A stretch of DNA of 64,000 nucleotides from JACKII01 sp041687435 (GTDB lineage Bacteria > Pseudomonadota > Alphaproteobacteria > Bin95): positions 1 to 64,000 of the forward strand of contig JAWLBX010000008.1 in NCBI GenBank assembly GCA_041687435.1, read 5' to 3'. Positions 25,477 through 35,446 of this stretch are shown piece after piece. The position numbers and the translations under genes were made by a program. The number at the start of each line of letters is the position of its first letter. Position 1 is the stretch's first letter. The notes under the pieces are model-generated. The model worked only from the letters and a program-made list of their open reading frames with translations, was not told where the DNA came from and made no database searches.

Positions 25477-26451
25477 TTACGCAAACCGCGCAAGGCGCGG
25501 GTTGCTGCCAAAACGGTGTGTGGCGGTGATCGTCCGCACGGTGCCGGTGGATGACAGCATGGAGATCGACTGCGTTTCCACGCCGCCCGGAATGCGTTTG
25601 ACGCCCCGCAGCATCGTGCCGTTGGTGACGCCGGTGGCCGCAAAGATTACGTCGCCGCTCGCCAGTTCTTCCATGGTGTATTTGCGGTTCAGGTCGGTGA
25701 TGCCAACGCGGTGGGCGCGCCCGCGTTCATCGTCGTTGCGGAACAGCAGCCGGCCCTGAAATTGGCCGCCGATGCAGCGCAGCGCTGCGGCCGCCAGCAC
25801 GCCTTCCGGTGCGCCGCCGGAGCCCATGTAAATGTCGATGCCGCTGCCCGCCACCGTGGTTGCGATCACGCCGGAAACATCGCCATCGGTGATAAGGGCG
25901 ATGCGAGCGCCGGCTTCACGCGTTTTCGCGATCAGTTCCTCGTGCCGCGGCCGGTCCAGAATCAGCGCGACCAGATCGGACACTTGGCAGCCCTTGGCCT
26001 TGGCCAGGCTCGCCAAATTTTCCGCCGGTGTGGCATCCAGGTCGACGATATTGGCCGGCAGACCGCCGCCGACGCCGATCTTGTCCATATAGACATCGGG
26101 TGCGTGCAGGAATTTGCCGTGATCGGCGAAGGCCAGCACGGCCAGGCCGCCAGCCATGGCTTTTGCGGTGATCGTGGTGCCTTCCAGCGGGTCCAGCGCG
26201 ATATCCACTTTGGGGCCGCCGCTGCCGACTTCCTCGCCGATATAGAGCATGGGCGCCTCGTCGCGCTCACCCTCACCGATCACTACCCGGCCCGAAATCG
26301 GCAATTCATTCAATGCGGTGCGCATAGCGTCAACGGCAGCCTGATCGGCCGCTTTCTCGTCGCCGAGGCCGGTCAGGCGGGAGGCCGCCAGTGCTGCGGC
26401 TTCGGCCACACGCACGGCTTCCAGCGCCAGTTGATGGTTCATGCCAGTCAT
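25477..26451 (-). CDS. glpX: Class II fructose-1,6-bisphosphatase
   Basis: 324 aa. It hydrolyses fructose-1,6-bisphosphate (and often sedoheptulose-1,7-bisphosphate) in gluconeogenesis. Lithium-sensitive phosphatase motifs: VIGEGERDEAPMLYIGEEVG for the metal site and IALDPLEGTT for substrate and metal binding; GSGGAPEGVLAAAALRC is the GlpX-specific region. At about 320 aa it is of normal length. It follows hom by 24 bases in the same direction. Confidence 0.95.
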   Translation of the reverse strand: MTGMNHQLALEAVRVAEAAALAASRLTGLGDEKAADQAAVDAMRTALNELPISGRVVIGEGERDEAPMLYIGEEVGSGGPKVDIALDPLEGTTITAKAMAGGLAVLAFADHGKFLHAPDVYMDKIGVGGGLPANIVDLDATPAENLASLAKAKGCQVSDLVALILDRPRHEELIAKTREAGARIALITDGDVSGVIATTVAGSGIDIYMGSGGAPEGVLAAAALRCIGGQFQGRLLFRNDDERGRAHRVGITDLNRKYTMEELASGDVIFAATGVTNGTMLRGVKRIPGGVETQSISMLSSTGTVRTITATHRFGSNPRLARFA

Positions 26452-26475
26452 GGTCGATAATTTCCCTGCTTACTC

Positions 26476-27768
26476 TCAAAGGCCTTCGATACGGATCATG
26501 GTCGGCGGCTCGACAACCGAGTCGAGGTGCGAGATTTCCGCCAGGGCGGCGCGCATGGCCGCTTCCTTGCATTCATGCGAGACCATGACGATCGGCACGA
26601 CCTCCCCCGGGTCGCGGCCACGCTGGAGCATGGATTCCAGGCTGACGCCGTGCCGCCCCAGGGCGCCGGCAACGCCGGCGATCACGCCCGGACGGTCCCA
26701 AACCATCAGGCGGACGTAATAGGCGCTGACCAACTCATCCATGGATGCGGCGGCCTCGCCCTTCAACATGGTGTAGGGCACGCCGAAAGTCGGCGTGCGC
26801 CGGCCCGCCGCGATATCGACAAGGTCGGAAAGAACAGAGGAGGCCGTTGCGCCTGCGCCTGCGCCCGGGCCGGTCAAAACCACGGTGCCGACGGCAGAGC
26901 CCACCACTTCGACCGCGTTGGTCACGCCCTCGATCTGGCCGAGCGGTGCCGTGCGGGCGATCATCACCGGGTGGACGCGCTGTTCAATACCGGCTTCGGT
27001 ACGCCGGGCAATGCCCAGCAGCTTGATGCGGTAGCCCAGTTCATCCGCAAAGGCGATGTCGTCTGCGGAAACGGAGGTGATACCCTCCAGATAGACTGCC
27101 TGCTCTTCCACTGGGATGCCGAAGGCGATGCTGGCCATGATCGCCAGCTTCTGCCCCGCGTCGTTGCCGTCGATATCGAAGGCCGGGTCGGCCTCTGCAT
27201 AGCCCAGATCCTGCGCTTCCTTCAGCACGTCGGCAAAGCCGCGGCCGGTCTCGCGCATGGTGGTGAGGATGAAATTGCAGGTGCCGTTCAGAATGCCGTA
27301 AATGCCGGAGATGTGGTTGCCGGCCAGTCCTTCGCGCAGCGCCTTGACGATGGGAATGCCGCCGGCGACCGCGGCCTCATAGGCCAGAACCTTGCCGGCC
27401 CGCTCGGCCTGGGCGGCCAGTTCGACGCCGTGCTTGGCCACCATGGCCTTGTTGGCGGTAACCACATCGCGGCTGGCGTTCAGCCCGTTCTGGACGATTG
27501 CGTGCGCGGGGCCATCGGCACCGCCCACCAGTTCGACGACGATATCAACATCGGCCTTGGCCGCCATCTCTGCCGCATCATCGTGCCAAGTATATGGTGA
27601 AAGATCGACGCCGCGGTCGCGGTTGCGGGTGCGGGCGGATATGTCGGTGACAACCAAGGGTCGGCCGGCACGCGCCGCCAGCATATCCGCATCACGCGCC
27701 AGAATGCGGACCAATTCCGCACCAACGGTGCCGAGACCGGCAACGGCAATCTTCAATGGGGAACTCAT
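26476..27768 (-). CDS. hom: Homoserine dehydrogenase
   Basis: 430 aa. It reduces aspartate semialdehyde to homoserine for threonine and methionine synthesis. The Rossmann domain starts AVAGLGTVGAELVRIL. The catalytic domain has GGIPIVKALREGLAGN and GILNGTCNFILT and the ADPAFDIDGNDAGQK segment with the catalytic Lys/Asp. A C-terminal ACT domain (near residues 350-430, DRPGVIAGVAGALGRHGVS) implies feedback regulation by threonine. Four bases separate it from the upstream aminotransferase, so the two are one operon. Confidence 0.95.
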   Translation of the reverse strand: MSSPLKIAVAGLGTVGAELVRILARDADMLAARAGRPLVVTDISARTRNRDRGVDLSPYTWHDDAAEMAAKADVDIVVELVGGADGPAHAIVQNGLNASRDVVTANKAMVAKHGVELAAQAERAGKVLAYEAAVAGGIPIVKALREGLAGNHISGIYGILNGTCNFILTTMRETGRGFADVLKEAQDLGYAEADPAFDIDGNDAGQKLAIMASIAFGIPVEEQAVYLEGITSVSADDIAFADELGYRIKLLGIARRTEAGIEQRVHPVMIARTAPLGQIEGVTNAVEVVGSAVGTVVLTGPGAGAGATASSVLSDLVDIAAGRRTPTFGVPYTMLKGEAAASMDELVSAYYVRLMVWDRPGVIAGVAGALGRHGVSLESMLQRGRDPGEVVPIVMVSHECKEAAMRAALAEISHLDSVVEPPTMIRIEGL

Positions 27769-27772
27769 CCGC

Positions 27773-29002
27773 TCACTCCGCGGCTTGGGCCATCCGGGCT
27801 TGGGCGCCCTTGGCCAGGAACGACTTCAGGTTTCGTGCGGCCTGGCGGATGCGGTGGCGATTTTCCACCAGCCCAAGCCGCACGTACCCTTCTCCGTATT
27901 CGCCGAAGCCAACGCCGGGGGCAACCGCGACCTTGGCCTCGGTCAGCGCCAGTTTGGCAAATTCCATCGACCCTATGTCCTTGAACCCATCGGGCAGCGG
28001 CGCCCAGCAGAACATGCTGGCAGGCGGTGGCGGTACGTTCCACCCCGCCTGGGCGAAGCTTTCCACCAGCACGTCGCGCCGGGCCTTGTACATCTGCCGG
28101 ATTTCCGCGACGCAGTCCTGCGGGCCGTTCAGCGCCGCCGTGGCCGCCACCTGAATCGGCGTATAGGCGCCATAATCCAGGTAGGATTTGACCCGGGCCA
28201 GCGCCGCGATCAGCAACGGGTTGCCGCAACAGAAGCCGATGCGCCAGCCGGGCATGGAATAGGTTTTGGACAGGGACGTAAATTCGACCGCGATATCCTT
28301 CGCGCCCGGCACTTCCAGGATGGAGGGCGGCGGCGTCTCGGTGAAGTAGATCTCGGCATAGGCCAGATCGCTCACCACCCAGATGCCATGATAACGGCAG
28401 AAATCCACCACCTCCGCATAGAAATCCAGGTCCACCACCTTGGCCGTTGGGTTGGAGGGGTAGCAGATGATCAGGCCGACCGGCTTCGGCACGCTGTGTT
28501 GCACGGCGCGCTTCAACTCGGTCATGAAGTCATAACCATCGGCGACCGGCAGGTGGCGAAGCGAAGCGCCGGCGATGATCGCGCCGAACGGGTGGATCGG
28601 ATAACTGGGGTTCGGCACCAGCAGCACGTCGCCGGGCGAGGTTATGGCCTGAGCCAGATTCGCCAAGCCTTCCTTCGAGCCGAGGGTGACGATCGCCTCC
28701 GTCTCTGGGTCGATGGAGACGTTGAATCGGCGCTCGTAATAGGCGCTGATCGCCCGGCGCAGACCGGGAATGCCCTTGCTGGTGGAATAGCGGTGCGCGC
28801 GCGGGTTCAGCGCTGCCTCACGCAGCTTTTCGACGATGTGCGGCGGCGTCGGCTGGTCCGGGTTGCCCATGCCGAAATCGATAATGTCCTCGCCAGCCTG
28901 CCGCGCGGCTGCCTTCATGGCGTTTACCTCGGCAAAGAGGTATGGGGGCAGGCGCTTGATCTTGTGGAACTGCTGTTCCAGGCGGTCGGTGAGGGCGGAC
29001 AT
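27773..29002 (-). CDS. PLP-dependent class I/II aminotransferase (AlaC/DapL-like)
   Basis: 409 aa, fold type I. The pyridoxal-phosphate lysine lies in EFTSLSKTYSMPGWRIGF; FGMGNPDQPTPPHI opens the substrate arm, and ICYPSNPTAKV and VSDLAYAEIYF line the cofactor pocket. Homologues placed directly before hom in alphaproteobacteria are annotated as alanine-synthesising AlaC or LL-diaminopimelate aminotransferase. The operon with hom argues for a role in the aspartate-family or alanine pathway, but the amino donor is not determined by sequence. Confidence 0.9.
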   Translation of the reverse strand: MSALTDRLEQQFHKIKRLPPYLFAEVNAMKAAARQAGEDIIDFGMGNPDQPTPPHIVEKLREAALNPRAHRYSTSKGIPGLRRAISAYYERRFNVSIDPETEAIVTLGSKEGLANLAQAITSPGDVLLVPNPSYPIHPFGAIIAGASLRHLPVADGYDFMTELKRAVQHSVPKPVGLIICYPSNPTAKVVDLDFYAEVVDFCRYHGIWVVSDLAYAEIYFTETPPPSILEVPGAKDIAVEFTSLSKTYSMPGWRIGFCCGNPLLIAALARVKSYLDYGAYTPIQVAATAALNGPQDCVAEIRQMYKARRDVLVESFAQAGWNVPPPPASMFCWAPLPDGFKDIGSMEFAKLALTEAKVAVAPGVGFGEYGEGYVRLGLVENRHRIRQAARNLKSFLAKGAQARMAQAAE

Positions 29003-29056
29003 GGCGTTTCGCGCTTTGCGGTTGGTCAGGTTGCAATAAGGGGCGGGAGGGTTCGG

Positions 29057-29797
29057 TTATCCACCCAATGTTTGAATCAGAACGCGCTGCTGCGGCTGCG
29101 TGCGGTAACGCACGTTGATCCGCTGCCGTGGCAAACCGTTGGCGAGCAAGTGATCGTAGACGGTGCGGACGGGGTCAACCGAAAACTCCGACCCTTCCAT
29201 CACCAGCAGAACGCGAGCGGATGCCACAGCTTGTTCCTTAGCATAATTAGCCACCGCTGCGCGTGCTTTTGCATCAAACCATCCGGGGCCAGAAGTCGCG
29301 AATGTCAGATCGGGCTCTACCACAAAACTGGCGGGCAATGGCACGGGCCGGAAAGCCGGCTCCTGCGGTGCCCTTTGGCCGACCACGCCAACGCCGGGGA
29401 TCGTCAGCGGCGCGATCCTGGCCGGGGGTGGCCCGCCGAGTGTTTCGGCATCGGGCCGGCCGGTGCCATCGGCCCCGGCCAGCGCCTTGTCGCTGCGCAG
29501 TGTCTCGATCGTTGCCGCGGTCGTTTCGTCCGTTGGCAGGTCGTCAGGACGGGGCGGCACGTCGTTCAATTTCGGCCACGGGCGCTCGTCCAGTCCCGGC
29601 TGCTTGCTGAGGCGCCATTCCGGTGCGGGTGGCGGCGGTTCGACCTGGTTCAACCAATCGGATGTCGACTGTAATGTTTCTGTAACACTATTGTCTTGCG
29701 GGGCGCAGGCGCTCAAGACTAAAGTTGCAATGGCGGTTGCCGCGGCGAAACGCCGGTCACATATGAAGAATTGGTCGAATAGACGGCGAAAAATCAT
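29057..29797 (-). CDS. Predicted lipoprotein with OmpA-like C-terminus
   Basis: 246 aa. The N-terminal hydrophobic stretch ends in the lipobox LSAC with Cys31, so it should be lipid-anchored in the envelope. Residues 50-150 are Pro-rich and low in order. The last 90 residues (ANYAKEQAVASARVLLVMEG, then HLLANGLPRQRINVRYR) have the helix-strand layout of OmpA-type peptidoglycan-binding domains but lack a clear full motif. It diverges from phaC. The function is unknown. Confidence 0.7.
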   Translation of the reverse strand: MIFRRLFDQFFICDRRFAAATAIATLVLSACAPQDNSVTETLQSTSDWLNQVEPPPPAPEWRLSKQPGLDERPWPKLNDVPPRPDDLPTDETTAATIETLRSDKALAGADGTGRPDAETLGGPPPARIAPLTIPGVGVVGQRAPQEPAFRPVPLPASFVVEPDLTFATSGPGWFDAKARAAVANYAKEQAVASARVLLVMEGSEFSVDPVRTVYDHLLANGLPRQRINVRYRTQPQQRVLIQTLGG

Positions 29798-29905
29798 TGA
29801 GTTACTCTTGGAGTCATAACGCAGCCTCTGCGGTCAACGCTTATCTTTACCCATAACTCTGCCATAGTTGCTGCGAAATCAGGGCGCGGAAAGGACCCAA
29901 TCGCC

Positions 29906-31693
29906 ATGTCGGAAAAGCCGGTTCAACCAACGGACATCAGCAAGGAACTGGGTGAAATTGCCAAACGTTCGCAACACCTCGTTCAGGAATTTCTCGAGAA
30001 GTCGGCCAAGGAAGGCCCGCAACTGTCAAACGACCTGGACAGCCAATTCGATCCGTCCGGCATGGGCCGCGCGTTTATCGAAATGACACAGCGGATGCTA
30101 TCGAATCCATCCAAGCTCGTCGAGGCGCAAACCGACCTGTGGCAATCCTACATGAAGCTCTGGGAGAACACCTCCCGCCGCATGATGGGGCAGGAGGTCG
30201 ATCCGTTGATGGCGCCTGCCCGGGGCGACAAGCGCTTTGCGGACAAGGAATGGTCGGAAAATTTCATCTTCGACTATATCAAGCAGTCGTATCTGCTGGC
30301 GTCGCAATGGATGCAGCATCATGTGGGCGATGCGGATTTTCCCGATGCCCACTCCCGGCAGAAGGTGGATTTCTATGTCCGCCAGTTCATCGACGCGATG
30401 GCGCCAACCAATTTTGTCGCCACCAATCCGCGCGTTCTGAAGGAAACCGTGGAAACCCGGGGCGAGAACCTGATCCGCGGGCTGAACAACCTGTTGCAGG
30501 ACCTGGAGGCCGGTCACGGTACGCTGAAGATCAGCCAGACCAAGGCGGATACGTTCGAGGTCGGCAAGAACATCGCAACCACACCGGGCAAGGTGGTGTA
30601 CCGCGGCCGTTTGATGGAGTTGCTCTGCTTCGAGCCGCAGACACCAAAACAATTCAAGCGCCCGCTTATGATCGTGCCGCCATGGATCAACAAATATTAC
30701 ATCCTCGATCTGCAGCCGAAGAACTCGTTCGTGCGCTGGGCGGCGGAGCAAGGGCACACGGTTTATGTGCTGTCCTGGGTCAATCCGCATGAGGAACTGG
30801 CCAACGCCACCTTCGAGGATTACATGCGCGAAGGCGTGATGGAGGCGCTGGACGCGATCGAGCGCGATATTGGCGAGCGGGAGGTCAACGCGGTCGGCTA
30901 TTGCCTGGGCGGCACGCTGCTGGCTGCCACACTGGCGCACATGGCGGCCATTGGCGACGACCGGGTCAAGAGCGCCACCTATTTCGCCTCGCTCGTGGAT
31001 TTCTCCGAGCCGGGCGAACTTGGGGTGTTCATCGACGAGGAGCAAATCAAGTCCATCGAGGAAATGATGGAGAAGAAGGGCTATTTGGACGGAAACCAGA
31101 TGGCGACGACCTTTAACATGTTGCGTGCCAATGATCTGATCTGGTCATTCGTGGTTAACAACTACCTGATGGGCAAGGATCCGTTTCCGTTCGACCTGCT
31201 GTACTGGAACAGCGACGCGACGCGCATGCCGAAGGCGATGCACAGCTTCTATCTGCGCAACATGTATCAGCAGAACCAACTGGCCCAACCGGGCGCGCTG
31301 ACCCTGCTCGGCACGCCGCTGGACCTGCGCGCGATCCAGACGCCGACCACGGCAATCGGCACCAAGGAAGACCACATCGCGCCCTGGAAGGCGGTCTACA
31401 AGGGTTGCCGCAACTATTCCGGCGACAAGCAGTTCATCCTGGCCGCGTCCGGCCACATCGCCGGCATCGTCAACCCGCCGGCCGCCAACAAGTACGGCTT
31501 CTGGCTGAACGACGAATGGCCGGAAGATCGCGACGAATGGCTCGCCAATGCGACGGAACATAAAGGCTCCTGGTGGCCGCATTGGCAGGAATGGGTTGCG
31601 AGCTTTGCCGGCGAGAAGGTCCCTGCGCGGAAGCCGGGGAAGAGTGGCTTGGCGGCGCTGGAAGACGCGCCAGGCAGTTTCGTCAAGATGTAG
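29906..31693 (+). CDS. phaC: Class I polyhydroxyalkanoate synthase
   Basis: 595 aa, the class I length. It polymerises (R)-3-hydroxyacyl-CoA into PHA storage granules. The lipase-like box is VGYCLGGTLLA with nucleophile Cys333. The triad is completed by Asp489 (TKEDHIAPWK) and His517 (AASGHIAGIVNPP). The N-terminal region of 200 residues carries the usual PhaC_N helices. No phaA, phaB or phasin gene is beside it. Its last 11 bases overlap the end of the convergent ppx gene. Confidence 0.95.
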   Translation: MSEKPVQPTDISKELGEIAKRSQHLVQEFLEKSAKEGPQLSNDLDSQFDPSGMGRAFIEMTQRMLSNPSKLVEAQTDLWQSYMKLWENTSRRMMGQEVDPLMAPARGDKRFADKEWSENFIFDYIKQSYLLASQWMQHHVGDADFPDAHSRQKVDFYVRQFIDAMAPTNFVATNPRVLKETVETRGENLIRGLNNLLQDLEAGHGTLKISQTKADTFEVGKNIATTPGKVVYRGRLMELLCFEPQTPKQFKRPLMIVPPWINKYYILDLQPKNSFVRWAAEQGHTVYVLSWVNPHEELANATFEDYMREGVMEALDAIERDIGEREVNAVGYCLGGTLLAATLAHMAAIGDDRVKSATYFASLVDFSEPGELGVFIDEEQIKSIEEMMEKKGYLDGNQMATTFNMLRANDLIWSFVVNNYLMGKDPFPFDLLYWNSDATRMPKAMHSFYLRNMYQQNQLAQPGALTLLGTPLDLRAIQTPTTAIGTKEDHIAPWKAVYKGCRNYSGDKQFILAASGHIAGIVNPPAANKYGFWLNDEWPEDRDEWLANATEHKGSWWPHWQEWVASFAGEKVPARKPGKSGLAALEDAPGSFVKM

Positions 31694-33128
31694 TGACGAT
31701 GCGCGGCTGCCGTCCGAAAGTGCCGGCGGCCGCCGCCAGCCGGCGCTGGATGGTTTCCCCGGCCAGCAGGGGGGCTGGCCCGGTCAGCGTCAGGTGTTCG
31801 TCACTGAGCGATAGGCTCGTCAGTGCAAGGCCTCTGCCGGTGGGGGAGACTGCTTGGCCCATGCGCAGGACGACGCCCAGCCGGATTGCGCTTTCGATGC
31901 CAGCGTCCGGTGTCAACTGCCGTATATTTTTCAACGTATCCGATTTCGGAACGCCGCTGTAGCGGCAGCCGATGGCGGTGGCCAAAAAACCGCGCTGTGC
32001 ATGGTCGATGGCAACGGTCGGCAGGTTCAAGGCACGGGAACAGCCGATGTAGGCGCGCCGGTCCGGGTGCTCCCGGCCCGCCAGGTCGGCAAGCCAGCAG
32101 GCGGCCTCCAACATGCGCGGCGGAATTTCCGGGTCGTTCGCGAACACGGGGGCGCACCAGTCCCGGATGATCGGGCCGGCCGGTGCGATGCGGGCGGTGG
32201 CGGCGCCGGTCAGTCGGCAATAATCGAGCAATGGGTCGCCGTCTGGCATGCCGAAGCGGTCGTGGACGAACCCCTCGCGCAGGCCGTGGCCGGAGGCGAT
32301 GACGGTGTCCGGCTTGGCCTGGGCGATCACTTGCGCCAGCACCCGGGCCGCGTAAGGCATGATCGCACGGCGCCGTTTCGATATGGATTCCAATAAGTCG
32401 GCCGAGCGCTTGCTCATCAGCGCCATGATATCCGCAATGTTCCGGGCGCTGTCAGCGGGCATCACATAGTGGTGGATCACCGGGAGCGGATAGTTCTGCT
32501 GCTGCATGTGCGCCCGGGCGAAAGAGCGCCAGGCGCCGCCGACCAGATAGAACGGCTGGCCGCTGCACCGTGGCAGCCATTCGACGCTGGCCAGCGCATC
32601 GTCGATCCATGCGGCGGTCTGTTTTGTCAGGATGCCGGACGGGCGGCGCAGGGCGCCGATGGGCAGGCTGACCTGTTCGCAGACCTGCCCGCGGTCCAGG
32701 CGGACCAATTCCAGACTGCCGCCGCCCAGGTCGCCCACCAGGCCGGTGGCGCCAGGAATGGCGCTGGCCACGCCTTCGGCTGCCAGCCGGGCTTCCTCCA
32801 GGCCAGAGATTACCTCAATCCGCAACCCTGTTTCGGCTGCCACCTCGGCCAGGAAGGACGGACCGTCGGTTGCGTCGCGCACTGCCGATGTCGCGAAGGG
32901 GATCAGCGATTCCGGTTCTTCGTCCGCAGCCACCCGGGCGAAGCGGCGCAGCTCCTGAATCGCCTGCCTGCGTCCTTCCGCATGCAGCATGCCAGTTTCG
33001 GAGAGGTCGCGGCCGAGGCCGCACATCGCTTTCTCGTCAAACAGCGAGATCAGGCTTGCGCCTTCGATGCCATAGACCACCAGGCGGATGGAATTTGAGC
33101 CGATATCGATTACCGCGGCTCGGCGCAT
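31683..33128 (-). CDS. ppx: Exopolyphosphatase (Ppx/GppA family)
   Basis: 481 aa from the ATG at 33128 (a TTG at 33134 would add two residues). It degrades polyphosphate from the ends, or hydrolyses pppGpp. Actin-like ATPase-fold motifs: VIDIGSNSIRLVVYG, ATSAVRDATDG and GLVGDLGGGSLELVRL, with the HD-like C-terminal domain after about residue 310. It lies 37 bases downstream of ppk on the same strand; such pairs set polyphosphate levels. The choice between polyphosphate and pppGpp as substrate rests on the ppk context. Confidence 0.9.
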   Translation of the reverse strand: MRRAAVIDIGSNSIRLVVYGIEGASLISLFDEKAMCGLGRDLSETGMLHAEGRRQAIQELRRFARVAADEEPESLIPFATSAVRDATDGPSFLAEVAAETGLRIEVISGLEEARLAAEGVASAIPGATGLVGDLGGGSLELVRLDRGQVCEQVSLPIGALRRPSGILTKQTAAWIDDALASVEWLPRCSGQPFYLVGGAWRSFARAHMQQQNYPLPVIHHYVMPADSARNIADIMALMSKRSADLLESISKRRRAIMPYAARVLAQVIAQAKPDTVIASGHGLREGFVHDRFGMPDGDPLLDYCRLTGAATARIAPAGPIIRDWCAPVFANDPEIPPRMLEAACWLADLAGREHPDRRAYIGCSRALNLPTVAIDHAQRGFLATAIGCRYSGVPKSDTLKNIRQLTPDAGIESAIRLGVVLRMGQAVSPTGRGLALTSLSLSDEHLTLTGPAPLLAGETIQRRLAAAAGTFGRQPRIVTTS

Positions 33129-33164
33129 GACCAATGTGCTCGTCTCAACATGTTGGAAAGTGTT

Positions 33165-35321
33165 CTAGGCTTTCAGGATCAGATCGTCTGTCGGCGGCGA
33201 CTGCTCCAGTGCCCGCCCCCGGCCGGAAAGGCTGGGGTTGGTCATGAAGTAATCGTGTGCCGAAAACGAATCGGCATCCGCTTTTGCCCGGATATAGCTG
33301 CCGTCCCGCTGCAAATACCAGCTTTGGGCGCGGTCGTTCAGGTTGGCAATCATAATCCGGTCCAGGATTTGACGGTGCACTGTCGGGTTCTCAATCGGAA
33401 CCAGGGTTTCGACGCGGCGGTGCAGATTGCGCTGCATCCAGTCCGCCGATGAAATGAAGACCTTTGCCTTCGGATGCGGCAAGCCGTGGCCCGCTCCGAA
33501 ACAGGCGATACGCGCATGTTCCAGAAACCGGCCGATAATGCTTTTGACCGTGATATTTTCGGAAAGGCCAGGCACACCTGGACGCAGGCAGCAAATGCCG
33601 CGGATGATGAGTTCCACGTTCACGCCGGCCTGGCTGGCACGGTAGAGCGCGTCGATGATATCGGGATCGACCAGGGAATTCATTTTGGCCCAGATCGCCG
33701 CCGGCCGGCCCTCGCGGGCGTGCTGAATTTCGTCTTCGATGAGTTGCATCAGCTTGCGGTTCAGGGTGACGGGCGACACCGACACCTTTTCCAGGGAATC
33801 CGGCGAGGCGTAGCCGGTGATGTAGTTGAACAGCCTGGCCATATCCCGGCACAGCACCGGGTCGGAAGTGAAGTACGAGAGGTCCGTATAGATGCGCGCC
33901 GTGATCGGGTGATAATTGCCGGTGCCGTAATGGGCATAGGACCGCAGTTCGCTGCCCTCGCGGCGGACGACGAGGCTAAGTTTGGCGTGGGTTTTCAGGG
34001 TCATGAACCCAAACACCACCTGCACGCCGACCCGCTCCATCTCCCGCGCCAGCAGGATGTTGTTGGCCTCGTCGAAACGCGCCTTCAATTCCACAAGGGC
34101 GGTGACGGATTTGCCGTTTTCCGCCGCTTCCATCAGCGCGGCGACGATGGGGGAGTTCTGGGTGGTGCGATAGAGCGTTTGCTTGATCGCCAGCACCTGC
34201 GGGTCCGCCGCGGCCTGGCGCAGGAACTGCACCACCACGTCGAACGACTCATAGGGGTGATGCACCAGAATGTCCTTGGCCCGGATCGCAGCCAGACAAT
34301 CGCCGCCGTAGTCGCGGATTCGTTCGGGAAAGCGCGGCTCGTAGGGGGGGAACAGCAGGTGCTTGTGTTTCGGGTTGATCATCTGCTTGGTATCGACCAA
34401 GCCAACCAGCCCATCCAGAACGAAGATCGCGTCCTCCTCCACCTGCATTTCGTCCGCCAGATAGCGGCAGAGATGGCGGGGCATGGCGGAATCGACCGTC
34501 AACTGTACGACATGGCCGCGGCGCCGTTCGCGCAGGGCGGATTCGAAGTGACGGACCAGATCCTCCGCCTCCTCGTCAATTTCCATTTCGCTGTCGCGGA
34601 TCACGCGGAACGTGCCTTGAGCGTCCACCCGGAATTGCGGAAACAATACGTCCATGCACTGCAGCACCACCGATTCGATGGTGACGTGCCGGTCGTCTGA
34701 GCCAGGCAGCAGGATGAACCGGTCCAACTGCTGTGGGATCGGCACCAGCGCCGTGATCGAGCGCATGTCGCTTTCGCGCGTCAGTTCCAGGATCAGCCCG
34801 AATCCGAAATTCGGAATGAAGGGGAAAGGGTGCGACGGGTCGATCGCCATCGGCGTCAGCATTGGGAAAATCTGGTCCAGAAAATAGGCGCGCAGCCATT
34901 TCCGGTCATGTGCTGCCAGATCCTTCGGGCTTTGCAGGCTGATGCCTTCGTTTGCCAATTCTTCCCGCAAGGTTCGCCAGAGCGCCTGCTGCTTGTCGGC
35001 CAGTTCGCGCACCTTGACGGCGATGGCTGCCAACTGCTCGCGCGGGGGCATGCCGTCGTCGCTCGGGGTGGACACCCCAGCCGCCACTTGGCCTTTGAGG
35101 CCGGCGATACGCACCATGGCGAATTCGTCGGAATTGCTGGCGGAAATCGACAGGAACCGCAGCCGTTCCAGCAGCGGGTGGCGCGGATTTGCCGATTCTT
35201 CCAACACCCGCTCGTTGAAGGATAGCCACGACAGTTCCCGGTTGATAAACCGCGACCGGTCGTCGGGATCGACCGTCGGCAGGGCGCCGGCCTGATCCGG
35301 CTCCTGGCTGAAATCGTTCAT
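33165..35321 (-). CDS. ppk1: Polyphosphate kinase 1
   Basis: 718 aa from the ATG at 35321, which has GGAG 9 bases upstream; an ATG at 35354 would add 11 residues. It makes polyphosphate from ATP reversibly. RFINRELSWLSFNERVLEE opens the N-domain. The phospholipase-D-like C-domain has HYGTGNYHPITARIYTDLSYF with the autophosphorylated His, and RRVETLVPIENP near the end. It is probably co-transcribed with ppx. Confidence 0.95.
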   Translation of the reverse strand: MNDFSQEPDQAGALPTVDPDDRSRFINRELSWLSFNERVLEESANPRHPLLERLRFLSISASNSDEFAMVRIAGLKGQVAAGVSTPSDDGMPPREQLAAIAVKVRELADKQQALWRTLREELANEGISLQSPKDLAAHDRKWLRAYFLDQIFPMLTPMAIDPSHPFPFIPNFGFGLILELTRESDMRSITALVPIPQQLDRFILLPGSDDRHVTIESVVLQCMDVLFPQFRVDAQGTFRVIRDSEMEIDEEAEDLVRHFESALRERRRGHVVQLTVDSAMPRHLCRYLADEMQVEEDAIFVLDGLVGLVDTKQMINPKHKHLLFPPYEPRFPERIRDYGGDCLAAIRAKDILVHHPYESFDVVVQFLRQAAADPQVLAIKQTLYRTTQNSPIVAALMEAAENGKSVTALVELKARFDEANNILLAREMERVGVQVVFGFMTLKTHAKLSLVVRREGSELRSYAHYGTGNYHPITARIYTDLSYFTSDPVLCRDMARLFNYITGYASPDSLEKVSVSPVTLNRKLMQLIEDEIQHAREGRPAAIWAKMNSLVDPDIIDALYRASQAGVNVELIIRGICCLRPGVPGLSENITVKSIIGRFLEHARIACFGAGHGLPHPKAKVFISSADWMQRNLHRRVETLVPIENPTVHRQILDRIMIANLNDRAQSWYLQRDGSYIRAKADADSFSAHDYFMTNPSLSGRGRALEQSPPTDDLILKA

Positions 35322-35446
35322 CGCAGCGGCTCCAATGATTTGCGATGGCGGCATGCTATCGGCACGCTATGGTATCTGAAGATAGGCTGCAATTGCGCAG
35401 ACTGTAACAATTCGGCCGAAAATCGCTGGGAGGGAAAGGTCTGTCC